Source: Flavobacterium sharifuzzamanii (GTDB taxonomy: Bacteria; Bacteroidota; Bacteroidia; Flavobacteriales; Flavobacteriaceae). From it: 64,000 nucleotides of DNA. Below are positions 16,151 to 24,575 of the stretch, one piece after another. Position 1 is the stretch's first letter. Every line of letters starts with the position of its first letter. Position numbers and translations under genes: made by a program. The DNA lies in contig NZ_QJGZ01000039.1 in NCBI RefSeq assembly GCF_003254585.1, positions 62,001 through 126,000 on the forward strand. The letters run 5' to 3'. The notes beneath the pieces are model-generated. The model was not told the origin of the DNA. It ran no database searches and was given only the letters and a program-made list of their open reading frames with translations.

Positions 16151-17461
16151 TTAGAAATTAAACTGCACTTGCAATCTTAATACATTTCCTTGCTGTCTGT
16201 TTATTGGCAGTGCGCTATCTTCAAAAGTTCGGTCTGCTACAACGTATTCTGCTGTAAGTTCAAATGCTTTGATCGGTTGCCATTCAACACCAAATTCGTA
16301 ATCTCTTACTACGTAGCTTCTAGCATCTTTTTCATATTTTTTTCCTCCGTCATAATATTGAAATTTAGCAAAAGGATAAATACGCTGTTTTTTAAGATCC
16401 CATTTATAGTTTAACAAAACGTAACCTCCATTCAAATCGGTTTGATCGATTGTATTAGTAAGTGTATTGTATCGAGGTCCAGTTCCGATGTTGTATTCCG
16501 TTTGAATTCCGAAAGGTCTTGGATATAAAACGAAAGTTGCACCAACTCGTTGATCTTTTACATATTGAGGATCGTTAACGGTAACTCCTGGCGAAACCTC
16601 TCCAGTAAAAGCCCATTTTCCAGTGTAAGCCTGAATTCCAGGTTCTATAATCTGACTTCCAATAACAAAAGGATAAGTTACTCTCGCCACCACGTTTAAA
16701 TCTCTGTTTCCATCCAATTTGTTTGCGATTTGACCGTTGTAAACACCTAGTGCAAAAACACCAAAATCTCCAGAACCTTTATAGCCGTCTTTAACCAACA
16801 TTTCAAAACGCTGTCTGATTTCGGCTGGAGCCCAATAAAAGAATACTCCTAAATCACGTTCATTCAAAATTGAAGAGTTGATTGCATCAGCACGGTCTAG
16901 AGTTAAACGCTGTGAGCTTGACTGCATGTTCTCAAATCCGTATGGGATTTTACTTTGCCCAACACGTACTCGGTATTCTTTTTTCTTATCAAAAGAAAGA
17001 TCAAAATACAAGTCACGAATTTGTACAAAGTTATTAATTCCGCTTGACGGTGAACTCGCAAAATCGGGCTGAAAGTAGAAAAACACATTTGGATGCACTT
17101 GTCCAGAAAATACTAAACGGGCACGGCGAATAAAAAGTCCGTTGTTTGCTTTTGCATCTAGAGCTGTCGAAGTTGTTCCCCAAGATCTATCACATTGCTC
17201 GCAAGAAACTTTATCGTTTGTAGAAAACAGACCATTGTATCTAATTTGCGCATAACCTCTTAAAGAGATTCTATCATACCAATGTTCTTCAACTCCTCCT
17301 CCAGATTTAGTCTCTGGAAGTTTTGCTTTGTTTATAGAATCTAAAACACGCATTACTTCGTTTTTTACATCCTGTTTATTCAGCTCTTGCTTGTTTGTTT
17401 CCTGTGCATTGGCAGCACAAGTTAGCAGTAATAAAACTGCTAATAGTTTTCTTTTTATCAT
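16151..17461 (-). CDS. phosphate-selective porin O/P family protein
   Basis: An outer-membrane porin of the OprO/OprP family (PF07396), 436 residues with the start at 17461. Upstream in-frame codons would place a non-signal stretch before MIKRKLLAVLLLL, so I reject the longer start. The signal peptide ends near NAQ. Strand-rich segments follow: SLRGYAQIRYNGLF, FIRRARLVFSGQVHPNVFFY and a C-terminal LRLQVQFNF ending in phenylalanine. The neighbouring PhoR/PhoB-like pair and an upstream half-site array support induction by phosphate limitation. Substrate preference is inferred from family and context. Confidence 0.87.
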   Translation of the reverse strand: MIKRKLLAVLLLLTCAANAQETNKQELNKQDVKNEVMRVLDSINKAKLPETKSGGGVEEHWYDRISLRGYAQIRYNGLFSTNDKVSCEQCDRSWGTTSTALDAKANNGLFIRRARLVFSGQVHPNVFFYFQPDFASSPSSGINNFVQIRDLYFDLSFDKKKEYRVRVGQSKIPYGFENMQSSSQRLTLDRADAINSSILNERDLGVFFYWAPAEIRQRFEMLVKDGYKGSGDFGVFALGVYNGQIANKLDGNRDLNVVARVTYPFVIGSQIIEPGIQAYTGKWAFTGEVSPGVTVNDPQYVKDQRVGATFVLYPRPFGIQTEYNIGTGPRYNTLTNTIDQTDLNGGYVLLNYKWDLKKQRIYPFAKFQYYDGGKKYEKDARSYVVRDYEFGVEWQPIKAFELTAEYVVADRTFEDSALPINRQQGNVLRLQVQFNF

Positions 17462-17490
17462 TAGTTCTGTAATTCCCTTAATTTCAGGAT

Positions 17491-17557
17491 GCAAAGATGG
17501 AGCACCTATGTTAAGAAATCATTAACCAGATGTTACTATAATAAAAATTTAATGTTA
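17491..17557 (-). promoter_or_regulatory. putative Pho box and promoter of the porin gene
   Basis: On the minus strand, half-sites TAACAT (17557), TAACAT (17535), TAATGA (17524) and TAACAT (17513) are spaced 22, 11 and 11 bases. The -7 box CATCTTTG (followed by C) starts at 17499, exactly 25 bases after the half-site at 17524. The same 25-base geometry occurs at two other promoters in this block. Confidence 0.7.
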
Positions 17558-17624
17558 TGGCCTAAATCGAAATGTTTATTTATTGTTAAACACCTTTGTT
17601 TTAGGGCTTTTAGCAAAACCGCCG

Positions 17625-18710
17625 TTACGATTTTTTAACGTCAGTTTTTAGTGATTTATTTGCTTTTTCGAGTGTAAAAGAGAATTCAGAGCCAATTCCG
17701 AACTCACTTTCTACATAAACTTTCTCTTTATGCGCTTCAATAATATGCTTTACAATCGCCAATCCTAAACCAGAACCGCCTTCAGATCTTGTTCCGCTTT
17801 TATCAACTCGGTAAAAACGTTCAAAAAGTCTTGGAATATTCTGTTTTTCAACACCTTCTCCGTTATCACTAATACGAATTAAGACTTTTTTCTTGGTTAA
17901 GTTTACGACACCAACTTCAGTCAGACCGCCTTCTTTTCCGTACTTAATAGAATTGACAATCAGATTTTCTAAAACTTGCTGTATTCTGTCCTGATCTCCT
18001 CTGATCATTACAGACTGTACATTTTTACTTTCAAAAGCCAATTTAATTTTCTTTTTGTCGGCTTTCATTTCAAGCAATTCAAAAACATTCTGAATTAATT
18101 CAACAATATCAAAATCAGTCATATTCAAATCTAAATCTCCCGATTCTAATTTGGTTATCATATCTAAATCTTCTACTATATAAATAAGACGCTCTACTCC
18201 TTTTTCGGCACGTTTTAAATATTTCTTTCTGATATTTTTATCGTCCATTGCGCCGTCAAGCAAAGTTGAAACGTACCCTTGAACAGTAAATAAAGGTGTT
18301 TTCAATTCGTGCGAAACGTTTCCTAAAAACTCTCTTCTATATTGTTCACGTATTTCGAGCATTTCGATTTCTAGTTTTTTATCGGTCGCGAACTTTTTCA
18401 CTTCACGCGAAAGCGTTTCCATATCGGTATTAATCGGCTGATTAATCAATGTTGTGGATTCTAATAATGAAACCTCATCGTAGATTTTCTTCACTCTTCG
18501 GTAAATAAATCGCTCTACACGATATTGTAAAACCAGAAAAGAGAAAATATAGATTGCGATAATGAAAATTATTCCAAACGCAACTTGATGTTTTAATTGA
18601 TTTTTATAAAATAATGACATTAACATCAGTACAAATGCTGTTGTAAAGAGACTGATATACAATGCCGATTTTATGGCAAATTTGTATGTTTTTTTAAAAT
18701 TAATCTTCAT
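17625..18710 (-). CDS. phoR: sensor histidine kinase, PhoR-like
   Basis: A 361-residue membrane histidine kinase. Two adjacent membrane segments (about 12-33 and 43-62) have only a very short loop between them, so there is no external sensor domain and no obvious PAS domain. The phospho-acceptor is H134 in NVSHELKTPL. The catalytic domain has N-box ENLIVNSIKYG, G1 DNGEGV and G2 SGLGLAIVKHI. It follows the PhoB-like gene with a 192-bp spacer that contains a long hairpin. The porin and Pho-box context supports phosphate sensing. Without a sensor domain, partners such as PstS/PhoU (not in window) would supply the signal. Confidence 0.82.
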   Translation of the reverse strand: MKINFKKTYKFAIKSALYISLFTTAFVLMLMSLFYKNQLKHQVAFGIIFIIAIYIFSFLVLQYRVERFIYRRVKKIYDEVSLLESTTLINQPINTDMETLSREVKKFATDKKLEIEMLEIREQYRREFLGNVSHELKTPLFTVQGYVSTLLDGAMDDKNIRKKYLKRAEKGVERLIYIVEDLDMITKLESGDLDLNMTDFDIVELIQNVFELLEMKADKKKIKLAFESKNVQSVMIRGDQDRIQQVLENLIVNSIKYGKEGGLTEVGVVNLTKKKVLIRISDNGEGVEKQNIPRLFERFYRVDKSGTRSEGGSGLGLAIVKHIIEAHKEKVYVESEFGIGSEFSFTLEKANKSLKTDVKKS

Positions 18711-18757
18711 TGAAAAAATTGAACCATTAAGAAATTAAGAGAATTAAGTGTAACTCA

Positions 18758-18809
18758 AAAACCATATAAAAAACTGAAGTCAAGTAAACTTCAGTTCCTT
18801 ATATGGTTT
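18758..18809. other. long hairpin in the phoB-phoR spacer
   Basis: Outer arms ACCATATAA/TTATATGGT and inner arms ACTGAAGT/ACTTCAGT form an interrupted hairpin with a 7-base loop. There is no strong T-run after it. It lies downstream of the response-regulator gene and upstream of the kinase gene on their transcribed strand. It may attenuate or stabilise the transcript. Confidence 0.6.
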
Positions 18810-18844
18810 AAATGTATTGAATATTTTTAAAAGAATTTGAATGG

Positions 18845-18900
18845 ATTTAAAAACTAAGTGCCTTAGCATCTTAGTATCTTAGAACCTTAGCCTCTTAAAA
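18845..18900. repeat. CTTAG-rich dispersed repeat
   Basis: A run of ACTAAG/CTTAG words (TGCCTTAGCATCTTAG, then TATCTTAGAACCTTAG) downstream of the PhoB-like stop. It is an inverted copy of the family seen at 14.38, 14.81 and 49.34 kb. Confidence 0.6.
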
Positions 18901-18902
18901 AA

Positions 18903-19586
18903 TTAAACTTCAAATTTATAGCCTACACCTTTTATGGTTTTAAAAAGATCTTCGCCTATTTTTTCACGCAATTTTCTGATGTGAACATCGATTGTTCTTC
19001 CTCCAACTACAACTTCGTTACCCCAAACTTTATCCAAGATTTCGTCTCTTTTAAAAACTTTTCCAGGTTTTGAAGCCAATAAATAAAATAATTCGAATTC
19101 TTTTCTTGGCAAAGCAATTTCTACATTGCCTTTTATGATTTTGTATTCCTCACGGTTAATCTCGATTCCACCAACATTTAAAGTATCTGTAACAACTTCT
19201 TGTTCTTTTAACCTTCTTAACAGCGCCTTTACTTTTGAGACCAATAATTTTGGCTTAATAGGTTTGGTTATATAGTCATCGGCACCGGCATCAAAACCAG
19301 CTACTTGAGAATAATCTTCGCTTCTTGCTGTAAGGAACGTTATGATAACATTATTTAATTCTGGAATTTTTCTAATATGCTCGCAAGCCTCCATTCCGTC
19401 CATTTCTGCCATCATCACGTCCATAATGATTAGTTCTGGCAGCTCTTTCTGTGCTTTTGCTATAGCATCTTTTCCGTTAGAAGCTGTAACAATCTGGTAG
19501 CCTTCCTGAGCAAGGTTATAGCCAACGATTTCTAAGATATCTGGTTCGTCGTCAACTAATAAAATCTTAGTTTGTGTTTTTTTCAT
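18903..19586 (-). CDS. phoB: response regulator, PhoB/OmpR family
   Basis: A 227-residue transcription factor. The receiver domain (1-120) has acidic pocket D12-D13, phospho-acceptor D56 in LIIMDVMM, and the conserved lysine in ITKPIKP. The C-terminal winged helix (about 130-227) has the RTIDVHIRKLREKIG recognition helix followed by IKGVGYKFEV, as in PhoB. I chose ATG 19586 over 19595 because it starts directly with the first receiver strand. It is transcribed toward the kinase and porin genes. Nearby promoters contain PhoB-type 11-bp-spaced half-sites, making phosphate control likely. Confidence 0.88.
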   Translation of the reverse strand: MKKTQTKILLVDDEPDILEIVGYNLAQEGYQIVTASNGKDAIAKAQKELPELIIMDVMMAEMDGMEACEHIRKIPELNNVIITFLTARSEDYSQVAGFDAGADDYITKPIKPKLLVSKVKALLRRLKEQEVVTDTLNVGGIEINREEYKIIKGNVEIALPRKEFELFYLLASKPGKVFKRDEILDKVWGNEVVVGGRTIDVHIRKLREKIGEDLFKTIKGVGYKFEV

Positions 19587-19694
19587 AAATAGCAAAAATT
19601 GAGATTTTTATATCGAAACTTCTTCATTAAACATTCGATATTTCTTATTTCACAGGGTAAATATACTAACAAAAGAACCTTTAAAAAATGGTGT

Positions 19695-19790
19695 TAACCG
19701 TAATTTAATCTCGTAACAATTTGATAATCTTAACAACACAAAAACATAACAAGTCGGTAACATGGACTTCACAGAGCGGTTCTTTCTTTG
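19695..19790 (+). promoter_or_regulatory. putative Pho box and promoter of the TonB-dependent receptor gene
   Basis: Half-site pairs with 11-base spacing: TAACCG 19695/TAATCT 19706, TAACAA 19714/TAATCT 19725 and TAACAA 19747/TAACAT 19758. The -7 box TTTCTTTG (then C) starts at 19783, exactly 25 bases after the last half-site. Confidence 0.72.
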
Positions 19791-19829
19791 CACAAAAATA
19801 ATAAGACACAAACACAACACTGAAAAAAA

Positions 19830-22634
19830 ATGAAATTCAATTTAAGATTTCTCTTTATTGCATTATTTATCTGTACGATTTCGATCGCGCAAAACAAAGG
19901 TACGATTTCTGGAGTTCTAACTGATAAAGATATGAACAACGCATCTCTACCATTTGCTAATGTTTTAGTTAAAGGTACAAATATTAGCGTAAATACCGAC
20001 GTAGATGGAAAATATTCCTTAAGCGTAAATCCTGGAAATTATACTTTAATCTTTAGTTTTTTAGGATATGAATCTGTTGAAGCTCCAGTAGCTGTTAAAG
20101 CAAACGAGACTATAACTGTGAATAAAGGACTTTCGTCTGGAAGCTATACACTTAAAGATGTAGTTGTAAAATCAACAGCTAACAAAGAAAAAGAAACGGC
20201 TTTACTTTTAGATCAAAAAAATGCTGTTGTAATCAAACAAAGTATTGGTGCACAGGAAATGTCTCGAAAAGGTGTAAGCGATGTAGAAGAAGGTTTGACA
20301 AAAGTAACTGGAATCTCAAAAGTAGGTTCAAGAGGTATATTTGTACGTGGTCTTGAAGATCGTTACAATAACTTATTGATTAATGATCTTGCTGCTCCAT
20401 CAAACAGCCCATATTCGAAAATCGTTCCGCTAGATTTATTCCCAACAAACATTGTTGGTGTAATTGATGTTTACAAAACTTTCAATCCAAATATTTACGG
20501 AGATTTTGCTGGAGGAACTTTCAATATCCAAACTTCAAAACCAACAAAAGCTGTTACTAAAATAAATGTTGGAGCAGGATATACAACTGGAAACAGCTTC
20601 AAAGATTTCTTGCTTTCTGGAGATGCAGATTCTGCTGCTGGTTTCTTCGGATTTAATGGTAAAGACCGAGAACTGCCAAGTTTCTTAGGTGAAACTGCCG
20701 GAAGAACAACTTTCACAAAAGATCAGGCATTAAACGCTGTAAGTGGAGATAAAGGTTTTAACGTTAGCAAAAGTAAAAGCCCATTAAACTCAAGCTTCAA
20801 TTTTCTACATGCTGAAAAATTTGACTTAAGCAACAACCGTAACCTTTCATACTTATTGTCTCTTAATTTTGATAATAACTTTGCAGTGAGAGAAGGTGTT
20901 AACAGAACACTACAAACGCTTGGTGATAAATACAACAATGACTTCATCAATACTGAATATCGTTTCAAAACTAGCACTTCTGCATTAGTTGGTGTAAATT
21001 ATTCAGCTGAGCGATACAAATTATCTTTCAACACTTTATACCTGAAAACTACATTAAACTCGATCTTAGATCAATATGGAGTTTTGAGTAATAATGGTAT
21101 CAAGAACAACTTTATCCGTACGAATCAATTGGATAAAACAGATTATCTAAATACTCAATTATTAGGTGAATACAATTTGACAGAAGATAAAAACCAAACT
21201 TTAAAAGGTGGTGTATCTTATGCAAATACTAAATACGGTCAGCCAGACAGAAAATTCTATACTGGTACTCAAGAAACTGACAATCAGATCAACACTTCTT
21301 ACGGAGGTAACAACTTCTTACGTCAGTATTTAAGTGTAGACGGAAATGTATTTGTTTCTGGATTATTAGAATACAATTTGAAATTTGGAAAAGACAAACA
21401 AAACAAATTGACTGTTGGTTATAACGGAAATTTTTCTAAAATGGAATCTTCTTACCGTTTTGTATCAAGTTATGGTGGTACCTTTTCATCAAACGATATC
21501 AACAATATCGATTCGAAAATTACAACTGACATCAATAACAACGTAGTTGCTTTTGCTGAAAGTTCAAACACAACTTATAAAGTAAAACTTAACGAAAGCG
21601 CAAATGCAGGATACGCAAATTTATTTTGGAAATTTGCTGACAAGTTTGAACTTAATGGAGGTTTAAGAGTTGAAAACACAATCAAAGAAACACATTTCAG
21701 AACTTTAGGTTCTTTTGATGATCCATTCAAAGTAAAAACATACAACAATCTTTATGTTTTACCTTCTGTAAACTTGAAATACCTTATGACAGAAACGTCT
21801 AATATTCGTTTCGCAGCAAGTAAAACATATACAAAACCAGTTGTAATGGAATCTTTCCCTATCTCATATATCAATGCAGATAACACTTCAACACAAGGTA
21901 ACTCATTATTGAAAAACAGTGATAACTATAATGTTGATTTGAAATACGAATTATTCCCAACTGCTAAAGAAATGATCACTTTTGGAATATTTGGAAAATA
22001 TATTGACAATCCAATCGAAAGAACATTTATTGCAAACGCTACATCGGGAACAGTAACTACTTTCTTAAATTCAGATAACGCAACTTTATACGGAGCAGAA
22101 GTTGAATTCCTTTTAGGATTAAACAGAATTAGTGAAAATCTTGAGCATTTCTCTTTCGGATTAAACGCTTCATTAATGTCTACGAAAGTAAATGTTGCTA
22201 AAACTTACGAATCTCAGGATGAGGACGGAAATGTAACGGTTAAAAATTCTATCGAAACACATAGCTCAAGATCATTGCAAGGTGCATCAGACTGGTTAGT
22301 AAACTCAGATTTGAAATATGAATTTAACTTAGGCAAAGACTGGACAAACACTATGTCTCTTGTTTATGGAGTATTCGGAAAAAGAATTTATGCAGTAGGA
22401 ACAAACGGTCAGGATAATACTTATGAATTGCCTGTATCTCAATTAGACTTTGTTTGGGGAAGTAAACTCTCAGAGCATTTTGATGTGAAATTTACAGCAG
22501 ACAACTTATTAAACCCAGCAAGACAGTTAGAATTCGGAAATAACGGAACTGTAAAAGTTGATGAACCATCTTTATTAGCAAACAGCTATAAAAAAGGTGT
22601 AGGATTCTCAGTTAAAGTTGGCTACACATTCTAA
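19830..22634 (+). CDS. TonB-dependent receptor with carboxypeptidase-like domain
   Basis: A 934-residue outer-membrane importer energised by TonB. It has a signal peptide (about 1-20, ending SIAQ), a carboxypeptidase regulatory-like beta-sandwich (about 23-105), and a plug (about 130-240, with SDVEEGLTKVTGISKVGSRG and FVRGLEDRYNNLLIND). A barrel follows, ending in a terminal phenylalanine. The promoter carries three pairs of Pho-type half-sites. A surface lipoprotein with a matching operator follows 200 bases downstream. Together they look like a phosphate-starvation uptake pair for phosphorylated or phosphate-containing substrates; the cargo is inferred. Confidence 0.88.
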   Translation: MKFNLRFLFIALFICTISIAQNKGTISGVLTDKDMNNASLPFANVLVKGTNISVNTDVDGKYSLSVNPGNYTLIFSFLGYESVEAPVAVKANETITVNKGLSSGSYTLKDVVVKSTANKEKETALLLDQKNAVVIKQSIGAQEMSRKGVSDVEEGLTKVTGISKVGSRGIFVRGLEDRYNNLLINDLAAPSNSPYSKIVPLDLFPTNIVGVIDVYKTFNPNIYGDFAGGTFNIQTSKPTKAVTKINVGAGYTTGNSFKDFLLSGDADSAAGFFGFNGKDRELPSFLGETAGRTTFTKDQALNAVSGDKGFNVSKSKSPLNSSFNFLHAEKFDLSNNRNLSYLLSLNFDNNFAVREGVNRTLQTLGDKYNNDFINTEYRFKTSTSALVGVNYSAERYKLSFNTLYLKTTLNSILDQYGVLSNNGIKNNFIRTNQLDKTDYLNTQLLGEYNLTEDKNQTLKGGVSYANTKYGQPDRKFYTGTQETDNQINTSYGGNNFLRQYLSVDGNVFVSGLLEYNLKFGKDKQNKLTVGYNGNFSKMESSYRFVSSYGGTFSSNDINNIDSKITTDINNNVVAFAESSNTTYKVKLNESANAGYANLFWKFADKFELNGGLRVENTIKETHFRTLGSFDDPFKVKTYNNLYVLPSVNLKYLMTETSNIRFAASKTYTKPVVMESFPISYINADNTSTQGNSLLKNSDNYNVDLKYELFPTAKEMITFGIFGKYIDNPIERTFIANATSGTVTTFLNSDNATLYGAEVEFLLGLNRISENLEHFSFGLNASLMSTKVNVAKTYESQDEDGNVTVKNSIETHSSRSLQGASDWLVNSDLKYEFNLGKDWTNTMSLVYGVFGKRIYAVGTNGQDNTYELPVSQLDFVWGSKLSEHFDVKFTADNLLNPARQLEFGNNGTVKVDEPSLLANSYKKGVGFSVKVGYTF

Positions 22635-22656
22635 TATTAAGAACACAATATACTTG

Positions 22657-22686
22657 AAAGCTCCAGAAATTCTGGGGCTTTTTTTA
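22657..22686 (+). terminator. terminator of the TonB-dependent receptor gene
   Basis: Stem AAGCTCCAGAA/TTCTGGGGCTT followed by a run of seven T. It is placed 23 bases after the stop, so the downstream lipoprotein has its own promoter. Confidence 0.8.
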
Positions 22687-22744
22687 TGGCAGCAATTTGC
22701 ATAAATCTACTTAACATTCTCTTCACATTTTAGTCAATTTTTAA

Positions 22745-22799
22745 TAACCGTAATGTAATACTCAGATAACACCTTGAAAGGATTAACCTCATAATTTTG
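22745..22799 (+). promoter_or_regulatory. putative Pho box and promoter of the lipoprotein gene
   Basis: Half-sites TAACCG 22745, TAATAC 22756 and TAACAC 22767 are spaced exactly 11 bases. The -7 box TAATTTTG starts at 22792, 25 bases after the last half-site. The first two half-sites match those upstream of the receptor gene almost base for base. Confidence 0.75.
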
Positions 22800-22833
22800 A
22801 CAAAAATAAAAACGAATAATACAACACAAAACT

Positions 22834-24021
22834 ATGAAAACTAAAATTCTTGCTTTAGCACTTGCTACAGGTTTATTTTTTAATTCTTGCTCAAGCAGCG
22901 ACGATCCAACTCCTGCACCGACACCTGCTACAGGAGAAATTACAGGTCCTATTACTGCTAACAAATCTTATGCTTACGGTAACTACACTTTAAAAGGAAT
23001 TGTAAAAATTAATTCTGGTGTAACTGTAACTTTTGATGCAGGATCTACAATCACTATAGACAAAGCTACTGGAGACAACGCTTTAGTTGTTTTAAACGGA
23101 GGAAAACTTATCATCAACGGAACTGCTGACAAACCAGTTGTTTTTACTGAAAAATCTAAAGTTCCAGGTTCTTGGGGAGGTATCATCATGTACGGTGATG
23201 CACCTGCAAAAGTTGCTGGAGGAGGAACTTCTTCTACTTCAGAAGATGGAAACAATATTTCTTATGGAGGATCTAATGCAACTCACAATGGTGGTTCATT
23301 AAACTACGTAAGAGTTGAGTACGCTGGTTCTAAATTAGCTGACGGAACAAAAGAAAACAATGCTTTCACATTCTACTCTGTAGGTTCTGGAACAACTTTA
23401 GATCACTTAGTAGCTTACAAAGGTGCTGACGACGGATTCGAATTCTTTGGAGGAACTGTAAGTATGACAAATGCTATCTCTTACGGTAACTATGATGATG
23501 CTTTTGACTGGCAAGATGGATGGCAAGGAACTGCTAACACAAACTGGTACGCTTACCAAACTGGAAAAGGAAACTACGGAATGGAAATCGAAGCATCTGC
23601 TAATGATAATTCTTTCGGACCAAAAGTTACTAACATCACTTTAAAAAGAGAAGCTGGAAACGTTCCTGAAGTTGGTGATAACCAAGTTGATGCTTTCCAA
23701 TTCAAAAGAGAAGGTAACGGAGAATACAGCAACATCATTGTTGATGGTTATGGAAACTTCACAACTGGAGCTACAACTTACCAAGGTGCAGTAGTTAGTA
23801 TCTTAGATGCAGCAACTAACACTCACCAAGTAAATACATCTAAAATTAAAATTTTAAATGTAAAAATTTCTAACACAACAAACGTAACTCCTATTGCAGG
23901 TGCTGCTGGTTTTACAGTTGCTTTCCCAGCTGGAACTTTCACAACAAGTACTACAGCTACTGGAGCTTCATTAGCAGCAGGAGCTTGGGCTTCAGTTGAT
24001 GGCGCTAGCTTAATCAAATAA
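22834..24021 (+). CDS. surface lipoprotein with beta-helix-like repeats
   Basis: A 395-residue lipoprotein: lipobox FNSC with C19, then a Ser/Asp and Pro/Thr linker (20-35). The rest is rich in Gly, Asn, Thr and Val, with short strand-turn repeats suggesting a right-handed beta-helix (for example GTTLDHLVAYKGADDGFEFF, AFDWQDGWQG). Related genes are often labelled multidrug transporter, which the sequence does not support: there are no membrane spans. Codon use is strongly biased to a few codons, suggesting high expression. Its operator matches that of the receptor gene, so it is a plausible outer-surface partner under phosphate control. Confidence 0.78.
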   Translation: MKTKILALALATGLFFNSCSSSDDPTPAPTPATGEITGPITANKSYAYGNYTLKGIVKINSGVTVTFDAGSTITIDKATGDNALVVLNGGKLIINGTADKPVVFTEKSKVPGSWGGIIMYGDAPAKVAGGGTSSTSEDGNNISYGGSNATHNGGSLNYVRVEYAGSKLADGTKENNAFTFYSVGSGTTLDHLVAYKGADDGFEFFGGTVSMTNAISYGNYDDAFDWQDGWQGTANTNWYAYQTGKGNYGMEIEASANDNSFGPKVTNITLKREAGNVPEVGDNQVDAFQFKREGNGEYSNIIVDGYGNFTTGATTYQGAVVSILDAATNTHQVNTSKIKILNVKISNTTNVTPIAGAAGFTVAFPAGTFTTSTTATGASLAAGAWASVDGASLIK

Positions 24022-24043
24022 TTTACTTCGAATATAAATTGTT

Positions 24044-24077
24044 AAAAACATCCTAAATATTTAGGATGTTTTTTTTT
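24044..24077 (+). terminator. terminator of the lipoprotein gene
   Basis: Perfect stem AAAAACATCCTAAA/TTTAGGATGTTTTT followed by a T-run, 22 bases after the stop. Confidence 0.85.
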
Positions 24078-24129
24078 GGCGTCATTTTTGTATTTTTTTT
24101 TGTATATTTACGGTAATCAAATACATTCG

Positions 24130-24468
24130 ATGGCAAAAAACTACTTTTATATTACTTTCTTATTGGCATTTTTCTTCACTTTAAGCGTTTCGGCGCAAGA
24201 TAGTAAGCAATTACCAAAACCTCAAGAATCTACTTCTATTGAGGGTCTAAGCTTGTATCCTAACCCAGTGACAAACGGAAAAGTCTATATCTCATCTAAA
24301 AACGATTTAGAGAAAGAAATTATTGTGTTTGATATTCTAGGCAAAAAAGTATTGCAAGTACATTTAGTATCAAAAGAACTAAATGTTTCAGATTTGCCAC
24401 CTGGCGTTTACATTATCAAAATAAGCGAACAGAATGCATCGGCAACAAGAAAACTCATTATAAGATAA
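24130..24468 (+). CDS. small protein consisting mostly of a T9SS type A sorting domain
   Basis: A 112-residue exported protein. I chose ATG 24130 because the longer reading starts inside the preceding terminator region. The signal peptide (about 1-20) ends at VSAQ. After about 20 residues of linker, residues 38-112 form the T9SS C-terminal signal: LYPNPVTNGKVYI, then IVFDILGKKVLQ, then LPPGVYIIKI and a terminal RKLIIR. There is almost no cargo in front of the signal. It follows the phosphate-regulated lipoprotein and may be secreted with it, perhaps as an adaptor; that role is a guess. Confidence 0.83.
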   Translation: MAKNYFYITFLLAFFFTLSVSAQDSKQLPKPQESTSIEGLSLYPNPVTNGKVYISSKNDLEKEIIVFDILGKKVLQVHLVSKELNVSDLPPGVYIIKISEQNASATRKLIIR

Positions 24469-24472
24469 ATAG

Positions 24473-24500
24473 AAAAAGCTCCTCCAGAGGAGCTTTTTTA
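24473..24500 (+). terminator. terminator of the T9SS-signal protein gene
   Basis: Stem AAAAAGCTCCTC/GAGGAGCTTTTT with a 2-base loop and T-run, 5 bases after the stop. Confidence 0.85.
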
Positions 24501-24575
24501 ATATTCACTATTTAGCTTTTAGTATTCAGATTATTTTTCATTTAAATATTTTTTTCTAGGCTGAGCACTTATTGG

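Noticed and set aside
22834..24021. Multidrug transporter
   Set aside because: The common database label does not fit: the protein has a lipobox and no membrane spans.
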